Origin: Saccharothrix syringae
GTDB taxonomy: Bacteria > Actinomycetota > Actinomycetes > Mycobacteriales > Pseudonocardiaceae
DNA length: 64,000 nt
Assembly (NCBI RefSeq): GCF_009498035.1
Contig: NZ_CP034550.1
Coordinates: forward strand, 5,518,001 to 5,582,000
Reading direction: 5' to 3'
The notes under the pieces are model-generated. The model searched no databases. It saw only the letters and a program-made list of their open reading frames with translations, and was not told the DNA's origin. Of the stretch, positions 16,629 to 24,487 are shown one piece after another (position 1 is the stretch's first letter; every line of letters starts with the position of its first letter). A program made the position numbers and the translations under genes.

Positions 16629-18026
16629 ATGAGCGTGGCCGACAGCACCACCCGCACCGCCGAGCGCAAGCGCGAACAACGCGGCTGGACCTGGTACGAC
16701 TGGGCGAACTCGGTGTTCCCCACCTCGGTGGCCCTGGTGTTCCTCTCCGGCTACCTCACCGCCGTGGCCAAGCAGGCCGCCATCGCCGACACCGCCCGCA
16801 ACGGCACCGCCGCCTGCGCGGAGTCGGCGCTGCGCGACTGCGACATCAGCCTGTTCGGCCTCTACTTCCCCGCCGGGTCCCTGTGGGGCTACCTGCTGTC
16901 GGTGGCCACCGTCGTGCAGGTCGTCGTGCTGCCCGTCATGGGCGCGATCGCCGACCGCACCCAGAACAAGCGCCGCATGCTCGCCGTGCTCGCCTTCTCC
17001 GGCTCCGTGGCCACGATCGCCCTGGCCCTGGTCTCCGGCGACGACTGGCACCTGGGCGTCGCCCTGTTCATCCTCGGCAACATCTGCTACGGCGCCAGCG
17101 TCGTGGTCTACTACGCCTTCCTCCCCGAGATCGCCGACCCCGACGAGCGCGACGCCGTCTCCGCCCGCGGCTGGGCCTTCGGCTACCTCGGCGGCGGCCT
17201 CGCCCTGGGCATCCACCTCGCCCTGTTCGTCGGCCACGACGCCCTGGGCCTGTCCGAGTCCGCCGCCGTGCGCATCGCCTTCGTCCTGTCCGGCCTGTGG
17301 TGGGCCGGGTTCACCCTCATCCCCCTGGCCCGCCTCAAGCGCCACCAGGCCCCCCACGGCACCGAGACCGGCGCCTCCGTCATCACCGCCGGGTTCGCCG
17401 AACTGCGCCAGACCGCCCGCCAGGCCCGCCTGTTCCCCCTCACCCTGGCCTTCCTGGGCACCTACCTCGTCTACACCGACGGCATCGCCACCGTCGCCAA
17501 CGTCTCCGCCCAGTACGGCCGCGACGAGCTGCGCCTCGACGAGACGGTGCTGATCACCACCATCCTCATCGTCCAGTTCGTCGCCTTCCTCGGCGGCATG
17601 CTGCACGGCCGCGTCGCCCGCTCCTGGGGCGCCAAGCGCACCATCATGGCCAGCCTGTGCGTCTGGATCGTCGTCGTCGGCGCCGCGTTCTTCGTCGAGG
17701 CCGGCCGGCAGTTCCAGTTCTACGCCCTGGCCGCCGGCATCGGCCTGGTCCTCGGCGGCACCAACGCCCTGTCCCGCTCCCTGTTCAGCCAGATGATCCC
17801 GCCCGGCCGCGAAGCCCAGTACTTCTCCCTCTACGAGGTCGGCGAACGCTCCACCTCGTGGCTGGGCCCCCTCGTCTTCGCCGGCGTCGGCCAGGCCACC
17901 GGCTCCTTCCGGCTGGCCATCATCAGCCTGGTCGCGTTCTTCGCCATCGGCTTCGTCCTGCTGATCTTCGTGCCCGTCCGCAAGGCCATCACCGCCTCCG
18001 GCAACCCCGTCCCCGCCAAGGTCTGA
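16629..18026 (+). CDS. UMF1-family MFS transporter
   Basis: 465 residues with about 12 membrane segments. The N-terminus RGWTWYDWANSVF is the hallmark of the UMF1/Atg22-like MFS family, and the loop GAIADRTQNKRRMLA matches MFS motif A. These permeases sit in the cytoplasmic membrane and are thought to export small solutes, but substrates are not established. A perfect palindrome and -10-like element directly upstream suggest repressor control. The gene converges on the PadR operon, with only 6 bases between stops. Confidence 0.9.
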   Translation: MSVADSTTRTAERKREQRGWTWYDWANSVFPTSVALVFLSGYLTAVAKQAAIADTARNGTAACAESALRDCDISLFGLYFPAGSLWGYLLSVATVVQVVVLPVMGAIADRTQNKRRMLAVLAFSGSVATIALALVSGDDWHLGVALFILGNICYGASVVVYYAFLPEIADPDERDAVSARGWAFGYLGGGLALGIHLALFVGHDALGLSESAAVRIAFVLSGLWWAGFTLIPLARLKRHQAPHGTETGASVITAGFAELRQTARQARLFPLTLAFLGTYLVYTDGIATVANVSAQYGRDELRLDETVLITTILIVQFVAFLGGMLHGRVARSWGAKRTIMASLCVWIVVVGAAFFVEAGRQFQFYALAAGIGLVLGGTNALSRSLFSQMIPPGREAQYFSLYEVGERSTSWLGPLVFAGVGQATGSFRLAIISLVAFFAIGFVLLIFVPVRKAITASGNPVPAKV

Positions 18027-18032
18027 CCCCCG

Positions 18033-18803
18033 TCACCGGTCGCGCGCCGGGACCTCCCGCCGCGCGACCGACCACGGCCGCACCACCACCGCCACCAGCA
18101 GCGCGACCACCACCCACGCCCACGCCACCGACACCGCCGACAACCGCCCCGTCACCGCCGACGCCGCGGCCACCGGCACCCCCACCGCCGCCGCCACCCA
18201 CCACCGCCGCGACGGCACCGGCGCCTCCCCGTGGAACCCCGCCGCCACCGCGGCCGCCGACACCCACACCGGCACCGCGAACACCGCCGGCCACCCCCAC
18301 GGCTCACCCCGCCACAGCGCCGCCAGCAGCGGCACCGACACCACCGCGGCCGCCACCACCGCCACCGCCCGGCCCACCGCGAAACGCCCGCCCACCACGC
18401 ACGCGAACGCCGCCACCCACAGCGGGTCCACCCACCACGCCGGCGCCGGCCACCCCCACCACGCCGCCGTCACCCACGACTGGGCCGCCAACACCACCTG
18501 CGCCAACAACCCCGCCAACCCCGCCAGCCGCACCCACTCCCCCGCGGGCGTGCGCGCACCCAGCCGCACCCGCACCGCCAGTCCCGCCGTGGCCCACGCC
18601 TCGCCCCACCCCGGCCAGCCGTGCTCCAGGTCCAGCCCGTCCACCCGGTCGGCCAGGAACAGCCCGACCATCTCCTCCTCGCGCCCCGCCCGGTACCGGG
18701 CGGGCAACAACACCCGCAGCAACGCCCGGTACCGGCGCTCCAACCGCGACCCGCCCCCGCCGCCCGCCACCGCGTCGCCCGCCACCGCGTCGTCCCCGCT
18801 CAC
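18033..18803 (-). CDS. Membrane protein co-transcribed with PadR regulator
   Basis: 256 residues whose first codons overlap the end of the padR gene (18800-18803). The N-terminal soluble part LERRYRALLRVLLPARYRAGREEEM resembles the short HAAS/permease-prefix helix that accompanies PadR regulators. Five or six Trp/Val-rich membrane segments follow (~80-245). PadR plus HAAS-type membrane proteins form a known actinobacterial gene pair of unclear role. No transporter motif was seen. Confidence 0.75.
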   Translation of the reverse strand: MSGDDAVAGDAVAGGGGGSRLERRYRALLRVLLPARYRAGREEEMVGLFLADRVDGLDLEHGWPGWGEAWATAGLAVRVRLGARTPAGEWVRLAGLAGLLAQVVLAAQSWVTAAWWGWPAPAWWVDPLWVAAFACVVGGRFAVGRAVAVVAAAVVSVPLLAALWRGEPWGWPAVFAVPVWVSAAAVAAGFHGEAPVPSRRWWVAAAVGVPVAAASAVTGRLSAVSVAWAWVVVALLVAVVVRPWSVARREVPARDR

Positions 18804-19114
18804 AGCGCACCCCTCTCCCGCAGCACCGCCGAGGCCGCCCGCACGTTCGCCGACAGCCGCGCCACCTCCGCCGACAACCCCCGCACCCCGGCGTCGGTCA
18901 ACCGGTAGTACCGGCGCAACCGCCCCTGGTGCACCTCCTCCCGCTCCCGCTCGGCCAGCCCGTCGGCCACCAACCGGTCCAGCACCCCGTACAGGGTCCC
19001 CACCCGCAGCCGCACCCGGCCCTCCGACAACCCCTCCACCGCCCGCACGATCGCGTACCCGTGCAGCGGCTGCTCCGCCAACGCGGTCAGCACCAGGAAC
19101 GCCTGCTCAGACAT
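18800..19114 (-). CDS. PadR-family transcriptional regulator
   Basis: ATG at 19114 gives a compact 104-residue regulator beginning MSEQAFLVLTALAEQPLHGYAIV, the standard PadR start. The winged helix follows with VRLRVGTLYGVLDRLVADGLAE and a basic wing (QGRLRRYYRLTDAG). A short C-terminal helix would form the dimer. A near-perfect inverted repeat begins 18 bases upstream of the start and is the likely autoregulatory operator. The downstream overlapping membrane gene is its presumed partner. Confidence 0.9.
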   Translation of the reverse strand: MSEQAFLVLTALAEQPLHGYAIVRAVEGLSEGRVRLRVGTLYGVLDRLVADGLAEREREEVHQGRLRRYYRLTDAGVRGLSAEVARLSANVRAASAVLRERGAL

Positions 19115-19131
19115 GCCCTTCACAACGCAGT

Positions 19132-19150
19132 TATATCGCGTCGCGGTATA
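19132..19150. promoter_or_regulatory. PadR-type operator (inverted repeat)
   Basis: TATATCGCG, a single T, then CGCGGTATA: arms match at 8 of 9 positions. The AT-flanked CGCG core, close to the padR start, resembles known PadR operators. Confidence 0.65.
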
Positions 19151-19241
19151 TATCGTCCAGGGTGGACGTACGGCGTTGCCCCCGCGCATCCGGGTGGGTT
19201 CCCGTCTTTCCTCGTCCGGTCCGGGGCGACCCACGCGAAGC

Positions 19242-19264
19242 GTTGCCTTTGGGCAACACTGAAG
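19242..19264 (+). repeat. Copy 1 of 23-bp repeat containing GTTGC...GCAAC dyad
   Basis: GTTGCC-TTTG-GGCAAC followed by ACTGAAG, about 90 bases before the thymidine kinase start. It matches copy 2 at 21141-21163 at 21 of 23 positions. Confidence 0.8.
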
Positions 19265-19354
19265 CGACAGTGAACACACGACCGCCACCACCGACCGCGA
19301 CCACCACCGCCCGCACTCCACCACCCCCGAACGGGCGCACTAGGGTGGCCCGCC

Positions 19355-20071
19355 GTGGAACCCACCAACCCTGCCCAGGACCCCACCGACGCGCTGTCCC
19401 CCGTACCCGCCACGGGCACCGGCCGCGCCCCCACCCCCACCGGCAGGCTGCGGTTCTTCTTCGGCCCCATGGACTGCGGCAAGTCCACCCTCGCCCTGCA
19501 GATCGACCACAACCAGGCCCGCCAGGGCCGCAACGGCCTGCTCCTGGTCCGCCACGACCGCTCCGGCACCCCCACCATCTCCAGCCGCATGGGCCTGGCC
19601 CGCAAGGCCCTGGAGGTCCACGAGGACATGGACCTGTGCCGCGTCGTGCGCGACCACTGGGCCCGCGGCACCCGCGTGGACTACCTCATCGTCGACGAGG
19701 CCCAGTTCCTCTCCCCCGACCAGGTCGACCAGCTCGCCGAACTCGCCGACGACGCCCGCCTCGACGTCTACTGCTTCGGCCTGGCCACCGACTTCCGCAG
19801 CACCCTGTTCCCCGGCTCCCGCCGCCTGTTCGAACTCGCCGACGAGCTCAACGCCATCCAGGTCGAGGTCCTGTGCTGGTGCGGCCGCCCCGGCCGCTTC
19901 AACGCCCGCGTCCACGACGGCGACGTCCTGCGCGCCGGCGACACCGTCCTGGTCGCCGACACCGCGATCGCCGCCGACGAGGTCCGCTACCAGGTCCTGT
20001 GCCGCACCCACTACCGTACCGGCGACCTCGGCCCCACCGCCGTCGACGGCCGCCAGCTCAGCCTCACCTGA
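19355..20071 (+). CDS. tdk: Thymidine kinase (type II)
   Basis: 238 residues with a ~30-residue Pro-rich N-terminal extension, then the P-loop GPMDCGKST at 37-45. DEAQFL (Walker B region) and ATDFRSTLFPGS follow. The zinc-binding lasso domain has CWCGRPGRFNARV and a later C-x2-H (LCRTHY). It phosphorylates thymidine with ATP for dTMP salvage in the cytosol. The initiator is GTG at 19355. It starts a run of three same-direction genes (XRE-cupin, Nudix) with short gaps. Confidence 0.93.
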   Translation: MEPTNPAQDPTDALSPVPATGTGRAPTPTGRLRFFFGPMDCGKSTLALQIDHNQARQGRNGLLLVRHDRSGTPTISSRMGLARKALEVHEDMDLCRVVRDHWARGTRVDYLIVDEAQFLSPDQVDQLAELADDARLDVYCFGLATDFRSTLFPGSRRLFELADELNAIQVEVLCWCGRPGRFNARVHDGDVLRAGDTVLVADTAIAADEVRYQVLCRTHYRTGDLGPTAVDGRQLSLT

Positions 20072-20097
20072 CCCCGCACCGGAGACCGGACACCACC

Positions 20098-20658
20098 GTG
20101 GACGACGTGCTCGACAAGGTCGGCGAACGACTCCGCCACATCCGCACCAGCCGCGGCGCCACCCTCGCCGACCTCGCCGCCGCCACCGGCATCTCCAAGT
20201 CCACCCTCTCCCGCCTGGAGTCCGGCCACCGCAAACCCACCCTCGAACTACTGCTGCCCATCGCCCGCGCCCACCGCGTCCCCCTCGACGAACTCGTCGG
20301 CGCCCCACCCGTCGGCGACCCCCGCATCCGCCCCGTCCCCGTCCGCCGCAACGGCATGACCATCCTGCCGCTCACCCAGCAACCCGGCGGCCTCCAGGCG
20401 TACAAGATGATCATCCCGCCCCGCGGCGAACCCGACCCCCGCACCCACACCGGCTACGAGTGGCTCTACGTCCTGTCCGGCCGCCTGCGCCTGGTCCTGG
20501 CCGACCACGACGTCGTCCTCAACCCCGGCGAGGCCGCCGAGTTCGACACCCGCCTGCCCCACTGGTTCGGCCCCGCCGACGACGAACCCGTCGAGATCCT
20601 CAGCCTGTTCGGCAAGCAGGGCGAGAAGATCCACATGCGCACCCGCCGCAAGACCTGA
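20098..20658 (+). CDS. XRE-family regulator with C-terminal cupin
   Basis: GTG at 20098, 26 bases after tdk. Residues ~8-65 are an XRE helix-turn-helix (TLADLAAATGISKSTLSRLESGHRKPTLELL). Residues ~110-180 are a cupin barrel with the GYEWLYVLSGRLRLVL and PHWFGP strands. This architecture is typical of regulators that sense a small molecule through the cupin. Two copies of a GTTGC-GCAAC dyad flank the block formed by tdk, this gene and the Nudix gene, so they are candidate binding sites (inference only). Confidence 0.88.
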   Translation: MDDVLDKVGERLRHIRTSRGATLADLAAATGISKSTLSRLESGHRKPTLELLLPIARAHRVPLDELVGAPPVGDPRIRPVPVRRNGMTILPLTQQPGGLQAYKMIIPPRGEPDPRTHTGYEWLYVLSGRLRLVLADHDVVLNPGEAAEFDTRLPHWFGPADDEPVEILSLFGKQGEKIHMRTRRKT

Positions 20659-20684
20659 CCCGCGGGCACCGCCACACTGTGCCC

Positions 20685-21161
20685 ATGACGGGCAAGCGCA
20701 GCGCGGGCATCGTGCTCCACCGCCGGGTCGACGGCGAACTCCAGGTCCTGCTCGGCCACATGGGCGGCCCCTACTGGGCCGGACGCGACGCCGGCGCCTG
20801 GTCCATCCCCAAGGGCATGCCCGAGGACGGCGAGGAGCCCCTGGACACCGCGCGGCGCGAGTTCACCGAGGAACTCGGCCTGCCCGTCCCCGACGGCGAA
20901 CCCCGCCCCCTGGGCGAGGTCCGCCAGGCCGGCGGCAAGCTCGTCCAGGCGTGGGCCCTGGCCGGCGACCTCGATCCCGATCAGGTGGTTCCCGGCACCT
21001 ACACCGTCGAGTGGCCCCGCGGCTCCGGGCGGTACCGGCGCTTCCCCGAGCTCGACCGCGTCGCCTGGTTTCCCCTGGTCGAGGCCCGTACCAAGATCGT
21101 CAAGGCCCAGGCCGAGCTGCTGGACCGACTCGAAGCCGATGTTGCGTTCGGGCAACACTGA
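20685..21161 (+). CDS. Nudix hydrolase
   Basis: 158 residues from ATG 20685. The Nudix box is intact: GMPEDGEEP then ARREFTEELGL, fitting G-x5-E-x7-RE-U-x-EE-x-G-U. The N-terminus MTGKRSAGIVLHRR and the WSIPKG strand resemble the group that hydrolyses diadenosine polyphosphates and NTPs. Substrate cannot be fixed from sequence. The last codons and stop lie inside copy 2 of the 23-bp repeat. Same direction as tdk and the XRE regulator. Confidence 0.9.
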   Translation: MTGKRSAGIVLHRRVDGELQVLLGHMGGPYWAGRDAGAWSIPKGMPEDGEEPLDTARREFTEELGLPVPDGEPRPLGEVRQAGGKLVQAWALAGDLDPDQVVPGTYTVEWPRGSGRYRRFPELDRVAWFPLVEARTKIVKAQAELLDRLEADVAFGQH

Positions 21162-21163
21162 AG
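21141..21163 (+). repeat. Copy 2 of 23-bp repeat containing GTTGC...GCAAC dyad
   Basis: GTTGCG-TTCG-GGCAAC followed by ACTGAAG. It overlaps the end of the Nudix gene, including its stop codon. It differs from copy 1 (19242-19264) at two positions. Confidence 0.8.
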
Positions 21164-21541
21164 TCATCGTGGGCGAAAAGGTCGCGGAGCAACGTTTGAG
21201 TGCGGGCCGGACGGGTGATACATGCTCGTGTCCACCACCCACCGGTTCCGAGTAGTCACCCTGGGGTACGGCAACGCCGAAGCCTTACCGAACTAACGTT
21301 GCGTGACCGCAAACATGACGGGCATCACTACTCGTCGGTTAAACCCGCCGTAACGTCGCCCTGCGTGTTCGGTCTAAGCTGTCGCAGCCGCACGACCTCT
21401 GCCAGTGTTGCTCCATCCGTGTGATGAAGCAGCCCGGTAGCTGGCTAACGCGTCACGATCCGCCCGCGATTGCCTCCCTTGGAAGGAAGCCTTCGTTGAC
21501 GGGTGAAAGACGTCACTGTGGGCGACGACGACCGGAAAACC

Positions 21542-21568
21542 GGGAACGAACGGAGCAGTCCGATCGTT
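21542..21568 (+). promoter_or_regulatory. Sigma-R (ECF)-type promoter of rbpA
   Basis: GGGAAC at 21542-21547 and CGTT at 21565-21568 are separated by 17 bases, matching the sigma-R consensus GGGAAY-N16/17-SGTT. rbpA is a known sigma-R target in Streptomyces, which supports the call. It lies 56 bases before the rbpA start. Confidence 0.6.
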
Positions 21569-21624
21569 GCACTCGGTAGCAACAAGCCTGGGCACCGCCC
21601 TGAGCCGAGCGAAAGGACACCGCC

Positions 21625-21969
21625 ATGGCCGACCGCGTTCTACGGGGTAGCCGGCTCGGAGCTGTCAGCTACGAGACCGACCGCAATCACGACCTCGCCC
21701 CGCGCCGGTCGGTGCGGTACGCCTGCCCCAAGGGCCACGACTTCGAGGTTCCCTTCTCCGACGACGCCGAGATCCCGCACACCTGGGAGTGCCGCCTGCA
21801 CGGCCAGGAGTCCAAGATCATCGACGGCGCCGAGCCGGAGACCAAGAAGGTCAAGCCGCCGCGCACCCACTGGGACATGCTGCTGGAACGCCGCAGCATC
21901 CCCGAGCTGGAGGAGCTGCTGGACGAGCGGCTGGAGGAGCTGAGGGGTCGGCGCAGCCGCACCGCCTGA
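21625..21969 (+). CDS. rbpA: RNA polymerase-binding protein RbpA
   Basis: 114 residues matching actinobacterial RbpA throughout: MADRVLRGSRLGAVSYETDR, the core domain YACPKGHDFEVPF, then TWECRLHG with the structural cysteines, the basic linker and the sigma-interacting C-terminal helix THWDMLLERRSIPELEELLDE. It binds RNA polymerase and group 1/2 sigma factors and stabilises the open complex. AAAGGA precedes the ATG. A sigma-R-like promoter upstream fits stress induction as known for this gene. Confidence 0.97.
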   Translation: MADRVLRGSRLGAVSYETDRNHDLAPRRSVRYACPKGHDFEVPFSDDAEIPHTWECRLHGQESKIIDGAEPETKKVKPPRTHWDMLLERRSIPELEELLDERLEELRGRRSRTA

Positions 21970-21986
21970 GCCGCGACGACGCGAAC

Positions 21987-22020
21987 GGGGCCCGCCGGGG
22001 GAGATCTCCCGACGGGCCCC
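21987..22020. terminator. Bidirectional hairpin between rbpA and ppm
   Basis: GGGGCCCG at 21987 pairs with CGGGCCCC ending at 22020; the inner stem is imperfect around GATC. It lies between convergent genes and can end both transcripts. Confidence 0.7.
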
Positions 22021-22056
22021 TCGCGTACCGGGACCCCCGCGTAGCCGGGCCCTCGC

Positions 22057-22101
22057 GGCCCCGCTCACCACGGCCCCGCTCACCACGGTCCCGGGCACCA
22101 C
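22057..22101. repeat. 15-bp tandem repeat, 3 units
   Basis: Two identical units GGCCCCGCTCACCAC and a third with three changes, just beyond the ppm stop. Probably replication-slippage sequence. Confidence 0.8.
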
Positions 22102-22119
22102 GGTGCCGCGTGGCCGGGG

Positions 22120-22908
22120 CTAGCGGCTGGAGGCTTTGGCCTTCGGCGCGAACAGCTCGCGCAGCTGCGTGGCCCGCCGCCGCACACCCCACTTGGTGAC
22201 CCGCCACAGCGCCTCGCGCACGATGTCGCCGCTCATCTTCGACTCGCCGATCTCACGCTCGGTGAACGTGATCGGCACCTCCACCACCCGGTACCCCAGC
22301 TCGATCGCCCGCCACGCCAGGTCGATCTGGAAGCAGTAGCCCTGCGAGGCCACCGTGTGCAGCGCCAGCCGCTCCAGCACCGTCGCCCGGAACGCCCGGA
22401 ACCCGCCGGTGATGTCCTTGACCTTCGCGCCCAGCGCCAGCCGCGAGTACACGTTGCCCGTGCGCGAGATCAGCTCCCGCGCCTTCGACCAGTTCACCGT
22501 GCTGCCGCCGGGCACGTACCGCGAGCCCAGCACCAGGTCGGCGTGCTCCAGCGCGTCCAGCAGCCGCGGCAGGTCCTCCGGGGCGTGCGAGCCGTCGGCG
22601 TCCATCTCCACGACCACCGCGTACCCGTGGTCGAGCGCCCACCGGAAACCCGCCACGTAGGCCGCGCCCAGCCCCGCCTTCTCGGTGCGGTGCAGCACGT
22701 GGACCCGCTCGTCCGCGGCGGCCATCTCGTCGGCCAGCTGGCCGGTGCCGTCCGGGCTGCCGTCGTCGACCACGAGCGCGTGCACCCGCGGCAGCGCCGC
22801 GTGCAACCGCTTCACGATCTTCCCGATGTTGTCCCGCTCGTTGTAGGTCGGGATCACCACCAGCACCGGCCCGAGCTCGTGGTCAGGCTGCGCCTGCTGG
22901 TCCGCCAT
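22120..22908 (-). CDS. ppm: Polyprenol monophosphomannose synthase (GT2)
   Basis: 262 residues from ATG 22908, preceded by GAGGAGG. The GT2 core is clear: VLVVIPTYNERDNIGKIV, ALVVDDGSPDGTG, VVEMDADGSHAPEDLPRLL (metal DxD region), then DITGGFRAFR and QIDLAWRAIELG. It transfers mannose from GDP-mannose to polyprenyl phosphate on the cytoplasmic face, the donor for lipoglycans and protein mannosylation. It starts 25 bases inside the end of the upstream lnt gene. In M. tuberculosis the two are fused as Ppm1, so the overlap supports the assignment. Confidence 0.92.
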   Translation of the reverse strand: MADQQAQPDHELGPVLVVIPTYNERDNIGKIVKRLHAALPRVHALVVDDGSPDGTGQLADEMAAADERVHVLHRTEKAGLGAAYVAGFRWALDHGYAVVVEMDADGSHAPEDLPRLLDALEHADLVLGSRYVPGGSTVNWSKARELISRTGNVYSRLALGAKVKDITGGFRAFRATVLERLALHTVASQGYCFQIDLAWRAIELGYRVVEVPITFTEREIGESKMSGDIVREALWRVTKWGVRRRATQLRELFAPKAKASSR

Positions 22909-24487
22909 CCGTTTCCTCCTCGCCGACCCCCGCACCAGGGGTCGGACGCGATCGTCGTCGTGTTCCTGCCAAGCTGAACGCCGCGGCCGAAAGGCCCAGA
23001 GCGGTCATCACCCACTCGGGCCATGCGCCGAGCCGGGTGGCCAGCGTAGCCTCCCCGCGCAGCGGCACCTCGGCCACCAGTGCGTCGGCGGTGAACATGC
23101 CGGTCCGCCGCGCCACCGACCCGTCGGGCAGCACGATCGCGCTCACCCCGCTCGTGGCCGACACCACCACCGCCCGGCCGTGCTCCACCGCCCGCACCCG
23201 CGACATCGCCAACTGCTGGTAGGTCATCTCCGTGCGGCCGAAGGTGGCGTTGTTGGTCGGGATGGCGATCAGGTTCGACCCCGCCCGCACCGAGTCGCGC
23301 ACCACGCCGTCGAAGGCCACCTCGTAGCAGGTGTCGATGGCCACCTTCGCCCGCGACATGGCGAAGCCCTCCGGGTCGGTGCCGGGCTGGAAGTTGCCCG
23401 CCCGCTCCACGTCCTCGCTGAACAGGCGGAAGAACGACCGGTAGGGCATGGTCTCGCCGAAGGGCTGCAGCTGCCGCTTGGTGTAGGTGTCGGTGGCGCC
23501 CTCGCCGGGCTCGAACAGCACCACGCTGTTGCGCGGCAGGTTGTCGCCCTCGTCGACCAGCACCGCGCCCACCGCGACGGGCGCGTCGACCGCCTCCACC
23601 GCGCGCTGGATCTGCGCGGCGGCGTCGGCGTTGCGGAAGGGGTCGATGTCGGAGGCGTTCTCCGGCCAGATCACCAGGTCCGGTCGCGGCACCCGCCCCT
23701 GGCGCACGTCCTCGGCCAGCTGGAGGGTGCGCGCGACGTGGTTGTCGAGCACCGCGCGGCGCTGGGCGTTGAAGTCCAGGCCCGCGCGCGGCACGTTGCC
23801 CTGCACCGCGGCCACCACCACCGTGCCCGCGGTCGGCGCGGTGCCCACCAGCGGCGTCACCGCCAACCCGGCCACCACCGGCACCAGCACCGCGGGCACC
23901 GCCACCCGCCGCGACCGGCCCAGGTGCGCCAGCCCGAACCCGGTCAGCGCGACCGCGAACCCCACCAGCGGCGCCCCGCCCACCGACGCCAGCGGCAGGT
24001 ACCAGCCCTCCGGCTGCCCGAACGCGATCCGACCCCACGGGAACCCGCCGAACGGGAACACCGACCGCAGCGCCTCGTCGGCCACCCACACCAGCGCCAT
24101 CCACAGCGGCGCCCCGGGCAGCCGCGACACCAGCGCGACCACCGCCGTGCCGACCGCGATCAGCACCGCGACCAGCAGCGCCAGCGGCAGCCACGCCACC
24201 AGGCCCACGAACTCGCCGGTCCAGCGCAGCAGCGGCACGGTGAACCCCAGCCCCCACACCAGCCCCAACCCGAACCCCGCCCGCAGGCGGCGGCCGTGCA
24301 GCAGCACCCCCAGCACCGCGAACCCGACCGGCGCGAGCCACCAGGCGGTGCGCGGCGGGAAGCTCAGGTAGACCAGCGCCCCGCCCGCCGCCGCGAGCAC
24401 CACCCGCAGCAGCAGACCGCTGACGAACCGACGGCGGGCGGGGGGCGTGTCGGCGACGGGACCCGACGCCACGGCAGGTGCGACCAC
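22883..24487 (-). CDS. lnt: Apolipoprotein N-acyltransferase
   Basis: 534 residues with six or more membrane segments in the first ~215, then a nitrilase-type domain. The catalytic triad is visible: Glu in WPENASD, Lys in TYTKRQLQPFGE and Cys in AIDTCYEVAF. It adds the third acyl chain to lipoproteins in the membrane. The unpaired ~30-residue tail (RRRSRPTPGAGVGEEE) overlaps the start of ppm. The gene order lnt-ppm with translational overlap is the split form of mycobacterial Ppm1. Confidence 0.92.
   Translation of the reverse strand: MVAPAVASGPVADTPPARRRFVSGLLLRVVLAAAGGALVYLSFPPRTAWWLAPVGFAVLGVLLHGRRLRAGFGLGLVWGLGFTVPLLRWTGEFVGLVAWLPLALLVAVLIAVGTAVVALVSRLPGAPLWMALVWVADEALRSVFPFGGFPWGRIAFGQPEGWYLPLASVGGAPLVGFAVALTGFGLAHLGRSRRVAVPAVLVPVVAGLAVTPLVGTAPTAGTVVVAAVQGNVPRAGLDFNAQRRAVLDNHVARTLQLAEDVRQGRVPRPDLVIWPENASDIDPFRNADAAAQIQRAVEAVDAPVAVGAVLVDEGDNLPRNSVVLFEPGEGATDTYTKRQLQPFGETMPYRSFFRLFSEDVERAGNFQPGTDPEGFAMSRAKVAIDTCYEVAFDGVVRDSVRAGSNLIAIPTNNATFGRTEMTYQQLAMSRVRAVEHGRAVVVSATSGVSAIVLPDGSVARRTGMFTADALVAEVPLRGEATLATRLGAWPEWVMTALGLSAAAFSLAGTRRRSRPTPGAGVGEEETDGGPAGAA

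Noticed and set aside
20098..20658. XRE-cupin gene as an antitoxin next to a toxin
   Set aside because: Neighbours are thymidine kinase and Nudix hydrolase; the C-terminal cupin fits a metabolic regulator.
21375..21470. Possible small RNA or tRNA-like sequence upstream of rbpA
   Set aside because: No cloverleaf or consistent stem could be drawn; only short matches to tRNA words.
22057..22101. Three 15-bp units as a CRISPR array
   Set aside because: Units are contiguous with no spacers; a simple tandem repeat.
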